From contig NC_091014.1 in NCBI RefSeq assembly GCF_041296385.1, positions 64,116,578-64,180,577 on the forward strand: DNA of 64,000 nucleotides. The letters are read 5' to 3'. The position numbers and the translations under genes are program-made. Below, piece after piece: positions 60,907 to 64,000 of this stretch. This DNA comes from Aphelocoma coerulescens (taxonomy: Eukaryota; Chordata; Aves; Passeriformes; Corvidae). Under the pieces are notes generated by a model, which worked only from the letters and a program-made list of their open reading frames with translations, searched no databases and was not told where the DNA came from. How positions within the stretch are numbered: the first letter of the stretch is position 1; every line of letters begins with the position of its first letter.

Positions 60907-61354
60907 AGTTGATGCAAAGAAAACAATAAAAGGGAAAATGTCTGTCTCCTTAAATGCCTGTCCTTCTGTGGAAATGATGTGGTGCTAGCTTGGTCTTGCT
61001 ATTGAGTTTTCTCTAAAAATAAACTGGGTTGTTATTTGAGCTCTTCCAAAATGCAACATGCAGAAACTGCAAGAAGAATTAGGCCACAGCAGTGAAGGAG
61101 AGAGGGAAAGGTCAGCAGACAGGCTGCGTTTGGCTCCTCAGATTACTCAGGAACCCTTAGAGCAAAAGCTCTGGTTCATCTGACAGAGGACTCACAAGCA
61201 TCCCTGAAGAGCAGTAGATTGACCTTTCTGATGAGGGTTTTCAGAACTTGAGCAAAGCCGTGAGTTGGACATACCCGGCTGGAGGATGAGGGATGAAATC
61301 AGCATTGTTATCCAGCACACCCAAACAAAAATGTCTCTCAATTTTTCCAGCTTC

Positions 61355-61713
61355 CTCACATTGTCTCTGAGGGGAGACCTCATCACAGTCTGCAAGCTTC
61401 CTCACGAGGGGAAGAGGAGGGGCAGGCCCTGATCTCTGCTCTGTGTGACCAGGGACAGGACCTGAGGGAACGGCTGGAGCTGTGTCAGGGGAGGGTTAGG
61501 TTGGATATCAGGAAAAGGTTCTTCCCCGAGGGTGGTGGGGTATTGAACAGGCTCCCCCGGGAATGGTCACAGCCCCAAGGCTGCCAGAGCTCCACGAGTG
61601 TTTAGACAACGCTCTCAGGGATGCACAGGGGTGGACTGTGCAGGGCCAGGGGTTGGACTGAATGATCCTTGTGGGTCTCTTCCAAATCAGGATATTCTAT
61701 GATTCCATGATTG
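61355..61713 (+). mobile_element. CR1 LINE 3' end with terminal repeats, downstream
   Basis: Sense: gaggggagacctcatcacag, ttaggttggatatcaggaaa, gggaatggtcacagccccaa, ending gatattctatgattccatgattg. Complete 3' end, 5'-truncated. Confidence 0.9.
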
Positions 61714-61889
61714 TAAATTCAACTTGTTTGCTTCTCTGAGAAGCTTTTTATTCCAGTTCCTTTGGATCTGCTTCTTAGACACAACAAAGTTCTGATCTTT
61801 TTGGTGTGCGCTGATGGCGATGTTTAATCTCCCAGGTTTAGGTATTAGGGCTTGGCCTAACGCTACAGAGCTTTGCAACAGGAGTGCCT

Positions 61890-62165
61890 AAACCGCGGGT
61901 GTGAGTCTCGTCGGGGTGCAGCAGCGCCAGGGCGAAGGATGGGATCCGTGATCCAGGGAAAGACGAGGGCTATGGAATGGGAAGGGGCGGCGGAGGGCGC
62001 TGCAGAGCGCGGGGGGGAGGAGGGCCGCCAGGGGGCGCCCGCGCACCGCGCACGGCCCTGAGGGCCCCGGGACAATCCAAGGAATCCCGCGCTGGGAAAG
62101 GAACATCCCCGGGGCTCCCACGGCTCACCTGAGCGCCCGCCTCCGCCACACAGCCCGCAGTCACA
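61890..62165. promoter_or_regulatory. Small GC-rich, CpG-dense island downstream of CCND2
   Basis: Dense CpG with GC-boxes (ggggcgg near 61984) and the CTCF-type motif, in otherwise AT-rich intergenic DNA. It could be a distal regulatory element or an unrecognised promoter. I see no start of TIGAR or any other known coding exon in either orientation nearby. Confidence 0.5.
62025..62039 (+). promoter_or_regulatory. Near-consensus CTCF motif downstream of CCND2
   Basis: CCGCCAGGGGGCGCC matches the vertebrate CTCF core CCASYAGRKGGCRS at nearly every position (G in place of A at the third base). It sits inside a GC-rich, CpG-dense island about 2.9 kb past the CCND2 poly(A) signal, where a domain boundary between CCND2 and the next gene would be expected. 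Occupancy is not shown by the sequence. Confidence 0.65.
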
Positions 62166-63534
62166 GCTCCAGCAGAAGAGAAGGTGTTCGGCCAAGGGGC
62201 TGGCTCTGCTCCTGCTCGCAGCCCGTATATCGCACTGAGAACCAGCTTAAAAACAATTACAAACTTTCCCGAAGTCACTTTGCCATGAATGAAATTCAAA
62301 GAACTGTGTTCTCTAGCCGGTCAAATTTGGGGCCTGTCTGCAGCACAATCTCTGTGCAGGATTGGCCAGGGTTATGCCTCTCTTCAGGCCAGCACATCCC
62401 TCAGAGGAGCATTACACCAGCAGAGAAGTGCAACGGCACAGAACTGAAGAAATTCAGCAAAGGTTTCTGCTGGGTGTATTTGTAAGCACAAGAAGCAACA
62501 TCAAATCCCAAATGACAGTGGAAAAGGGAAAGCTGATCTAGTAGGCAAGCCACGAGGCTCTAAGTCAGAAGGTACAGGGTTTTCAAGCTGTTTTCTCACA
62601 AAGCCGAACTGTGTGACTTCAGACAAAGTCTCTCTCAAACTTTGCCTGAAGGGCTGTCACTTTTGCAAATGGACCTGTATAGAAATATGCACTTATAAGA
62701 GAAGAGATGTTAACCGTGTTGCCTCATGTTTGAGACTTGATCCTCTAAACCACGTGTGAGACACAGCTGGAGTTTTATCACTGTAGCAAAACACAGTTGT
62801 TTTTAAATGGTGATACAATAGAAATAGGTCAGAGCTGAGTCAGTTGGTACTGGGTCATTTACAGGAGGGACGGTCACTGGTGTCACCCCTTGAAAATGTC
62901 AGTTCCGAGATCTGTGGAGGAGACACACTGCAGAAATTTGAGGTTAACACCAAGCTGTGAAAGGAAGATAAAAAGGAAACGAAACAGACACACTTGCATG
63001 AAATATTTAATTTTGCATCTACTTTAAACAGCTATCAAATGAAAAAAATTATGTTTCAGTCTTCATTTAGAACGTGTTTGGTGTTAAAGCACAAACCAGT
63101 TTGAAACTGAGGTCAGACTTCTGGGCAACCCAGAAGAATTTCTCTGATTTTTAGATAGGCTTTATTCCATGTGGTTGGGAAATCCTGAAGGAAATACACT
63201 CAGCTGACCAACTAATCACATTGTCTGTAATCCATAAAACTTCAGCTTTCTGAGGACATCTGAGACTCTGGTAAGGGAAACCTGGAATTGAGCCAGTAAG
63301 GAAACCCGGTCTGACTGTGAGTGTGGGGGATGCAGCTGGGAAGGGGCTTCAGTCCCAGCTCAGGCATTGCGAGTGTCACTCCAAGTGGCTCCGAGATGCT
63401 CAGACCAGGAAGTTTCCTTAACACAAGCGTCATGAGATGCTGTGCAACCCAGAGTTTTAAGGTGAAAGCCTCCTGACTGCAATTGCAAAGAGAGAATAGG
63501 GTGGAGAAGTCCAGGTGTAAACCCCACACTACCA
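62166..63534. other. Intergenic, nothing recognised
   Basis: Single-copy DNA between the CTCF-motif island and the terminal CR1 remnant. No exon of TIGAR or another known neighbour seen. Confidence 0.6.
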
Positions 63535-63722
63535 CGCCCACCACTGAACCCTGTCCCCAGGCGCCACCACGGGGCACTTAAATGCCACCAGGGCCGGTGA
63601 CTCCACCGCTGCCCTGCAGCCTGTCTGAATGCTGGATAACCCTCTGGGAGAAGAATTTCTTCCTGATGTCCAACCCGAGCCTCCCGTGAGGCCGTTCCCT
63701 CTCGTCCTGTCGCTCGTGGAGT
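63535..63722 (-). mobile_element. CR1 LINE fragment, CpG-rich
   Basis: Antisense: aaatgccaccagggccggtgactccacc, ataaccctctgggagaagaatttcttcctgatgtccaac, cctctcgtcctgtcgctcg. Tail missing. It retains CpGs that other copies have lost. Confidence 0.75.
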
Positions 63723-63779
63723 GGTAGCAAGGCTGGCTATCCCCTCTACGGTCACGGAGCTGCAGGGAGCCATAAACCC

Positions 63780-63915
63780 ATCCCTGATCCTCCTTTTCTG
63801 CTGGGAGACGTCCTTGCCCCCGCCTCCGGTGACGCCAGAGCGGGACGCGGGGCGGGGGCATGATGTCACGGCGAGGCGCGCGGCGCCGCAGTGCGGGCAG
63901 CGGGACCTGCGCTCA
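63780..63915. promoter_or_regulatory. GC-rich CpG-dense segment near the window end
   Basis: High CpG density with a GC-box-like gcggggcggggg and a CRE-like TGATGTCACG near 63862. It may be the edge of a CpG island belonging to the next downstream gene. It adjoins a CR1 remnant and a terminal minisatellite, and the window ends too soon to decide. Confidence 0.35.
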
Positions 63916-64000
63916 CCTGCCAACATCTGGGCACATCTGCGCTCACCTGCGCTCACCTGCGCGCACATCTGGACATACCTGCACACATCTGCGCTCCCCT
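63908..64000 (+). repeat. Minisatellite of GCGCTCACCT-type units at the window end
   Basis: Repeated 10-bp units (gcgctcacct, with variants gcgcacatct, gcacacatct) continue to the last base, so the array probably extends beyond the window. Confidence 0.75.

Noticed and set aside
61870..64000. First exon of TIGAR, the expected downstream neighbour
   Set aside because: Looked for the conserved N-terminal phosphoglycerate-mutase-like start (RHGE motif) in all frames and did not find it; the gene probably begins beyond the window.

Overview
The window is avian nuclear DNA. It holds one complete protein-coding gene, cyclin D2 (CCND2), on the + strand, and no other gene I can recognise. The bird assignment rests on more than twenty truncated CR1-type LINE 3' ends with the avian tail sequence, and on the cyclin D2 protein itself. 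The species cannot be told from the sequence.

Layout. Positions 1 to about 25,800 are upstream intergenic DNA: AT-rich single-copy sequence with scattered CR1 fragments, a few palindromes and short tandem duplications. From about 25,850 to 30,110 lies a broad CpG island with the CCND2 promoter, 5' UTR, exon 1 and part of intron 1. The five coding exons are 28893-29087, 30546-30761, 33271-33430, 44504-44634 and 54936-55091. All introns have GT-AG ends, and the exons join in frame to a 285-residue protein. A long 3' UTR of about 4 kb runs to a canonical AATAAA at 59156-59161. Positions 59,185-64,000 are downstream intergenic DNA with three CR1 fragments, a GC-rich island with a near-consensus CTCF motif at 62025-62039, and a GC-rich edge with a minisatellite at the end. 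In other vertebrates TIGAR and FGF23 lie downstream of CCND2; no TIGAR exon is visible here.

Function. Cyclin D2 is the regulatory subunit of CDK4/CDK6 and drives RB1 phosphorylation in G1. The RB-binding LxCxE motif, the cyclin-box CDK-contact lysine and the C-terminal TP phosphodegron are all present. Compared with my recollection of mammalian cyclin D2, the linker encoded by exon 4 is six residues shorter and exon 5 carries a short glutamine run. The 3' UTR keeps seed matches for miRNA families known to control D-type cyclins (let-7, miR-15/16, miR-17, miR-26, miR-1/206).

I found no novel multi-gene system. The most distinctive unexplained structures are fold-back repeats: a perfect 17-bp hairpin abutting a CR1 end (273-312), a two-part stem-loop in CCND2 intron 2 (32881-32943), a palindromic GATA pair (20917-20936), a 10-bp-arm palindrome (24996-25020), and a 3' UTR stem-loop (58339-58362). 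Boundaries of CR1 copies, the CpG island and the transcript ends were judged by eye and are approximate.
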